Part shown: positions 42,505-43,052 of the stretch, piece after piece
How the letters are laid out: each line of letters begins with the position of its first letter
Numbering within the stretch: the stretch's first letter is position 1
DNA from: an uncultured Hungatella sp.
Lineage (GTDB): Bacteria; Bacillota; Clostridia; Lachnospirales; Lachnospiraceae
Length of the DNA stretch: 43,052 bases
Reading direction: 5' to 3'
NCBI GenBank assembly: GCA_910588325.1
Contig: CAJUPP010000024.1
Coordinates: forward strand, 1-43,052
Made by a program: the position numbers and the translations under genes
Notes under the pieces: model-generated
Seen by the model: the letters and a program-made list of their open reading frames with translations, nothing else
Database searches by the model: none
What the model was told of the DNA's origin: nothing

Positions 42505-42984
42505 ATGAAGATAACCCTTGTGACAGTAGGAAAACTAAAAGAACGGTACTGGACAGACGCCGTCTTGGAATATTCCAAGCGGCTGAGCCGCTACTGCCGT
42601 CTGGAGATTCTGCAGGTGGCAGATGAAAAGACGCCGGATCATGCCAGCGAGGCACTGGAAGAACAGATAAAAGAAAAAGAAGGAAAGCGGATTCTCTCCC
42701 TGCTTCCGGATGATGCCTATGTGATTGCGCTGGCTGTCGAAGGAACTATGATGGACTCCGAGAAGCTGTCAGCCATGATCGGACGGCTGGGTGTAAACGG
42801 CACCAGCCAGATTGTGTTTGTCATAGGCGGTTCTCTGGGCTTATCAGGCCAAGTCCTGGAGCGGGCCGATTTTCAATTAAGTTTTTCTAAAATGACATTC
42901 CCTCATCAATTGATGAGGATAATTTTGTTGGAGCAAATCTATCGAAGTTATCGGATTTTGAATCATCAGCCGTACCATAAGTAA
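42505..42984 (+). CDS. rlmH: 23S rRNA (pseudouridine1915-N3)-methyltransferase RlmH
   Basis: A 159-residue SPOUT-class methyltransferase modifying helix 69 of 23S rRNA in assembled ribosomes. The full family length is present: MKITLVTVGKLKERYW at the N-terminus, IVFVIGGSLGLS (SAM-binding knot) and the C-terminal LSFSKMTFPHQLMRIILLEQIYRSYRI...NHQPYHK. The ATG at 42505 is used (AAAGG upstream); the frame is open eight codons earlier inside the regulator gene. Gene is complete. Confidence 0.97.
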   Translation: MKITLVTVGKLKERYWTDAVLEYSKRLSRYCRLEILQVADEKTPDHASEALEEQIKEKEGKRILSLLPDDAYVIALAVEGTMMDSEKLSAMIGRLGVNGTSQIVFVIGGSLGLSGQVLERADFQLSFSKMTFPHQLMRIILLEQIYRSYRILNHQPYHK

Positions 42985-43052
42985 GGGCGAAGTTTTCAGG
43001 AAGGCCAGAAAGTGCAGGAAAGCTAAGATTTAGGCGGAAAATAGAGGGTTGT
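42985..43052. other. Right-edge stretch without a gene
   Basis: Sixty-eight purine-rich bases after rlmH. No start, hairpin or promoter could be supported. Confidence 0.5.

Overview
The window looks like a chromosomal segment of a spore-forming Firmicute of class Clostridia, most likely a gut Lachnospiraceae-type organism. The support is a complete spoIIIA operon, spoIVB, a T-box-controlled aminoacyl-tRNA synthetase, strong AGGAGG ribosome binding sites, Gram-positive promoters and moderate GC. No species can be named from sequence alone.

Layout. (1) 1-6500, minus strand: a carbohydrate-sensing and uptake locus. In transcription order it holds a CE15-type glucuronoyl-esterase-like hydrolase, a YesM/LytS-type histidine kinase, a YesN-type AraC response regulator, a sugar-binding lipoprotein and an ABC permease. 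The permease is broken at the left edge by a small inverted segment. (2) 6500-11440: a scarred accessory region with a decayed IS transposase, an unidentified gene remnant, a two-gene AAA-ATPase/nuclease plus metallo-beta-lactamase-fold unit, a group II intron-like remnant, and a second, decayed copy of the same permease. (3) 11445-14642, minus: the lower-glycolysis operon gap-pgk-tpiA with a hairpin between gap and pgk. (4) 14876-20924: a Na/phosphate cotransporter with PhoU-like tail, tRNA-Val(GAC), a GH2 beta-galactosidase and a PHP-family phosphatase. (5) 21135-25200: spoIVB (minus), a DUF4321 membrane protein (plus), a remnant of a COG2865-type ATP-binding regulator, and a Met T-box leading into a double-zinc-knuckle methionyl-tRNA synthetase. 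(6) 25201-34837, minus: recN, argR, nadK, tlyA, dxs, ispA, xseB, xseA, nusB and an Asp23/Gls24 protein, the housekeeping supercluster also seen in Bacillus. (7) 34917-40405, minus: spoIIIAA-AH behind a convincing sigma-E promoter. (8) 40558-42984, plus: a DMT-family transporter, a ComEA-like SLBB/HhH lipoprotein, an OmpR-family response regulator and rlmH.

The genes work together in recognisable blocks: plant-polysaccharide sensing and uptake, glycolysis, isoprenoid and DNA-repair housekeeping, and the mother-cell-to-forespore channel (SpoIIIA) with the SpoIVB signalling protease. I did not find a clear new defence or biosynthetic system. The most unusual signals are a palindromic element that forms the 3' end of spoIIIAA, so that it encodes the last ~33 residues, and shares an almost identical 22-base core with a cruciform-rich intergenic region between metG and recN, and the permease duplication/inversion at the left edge.
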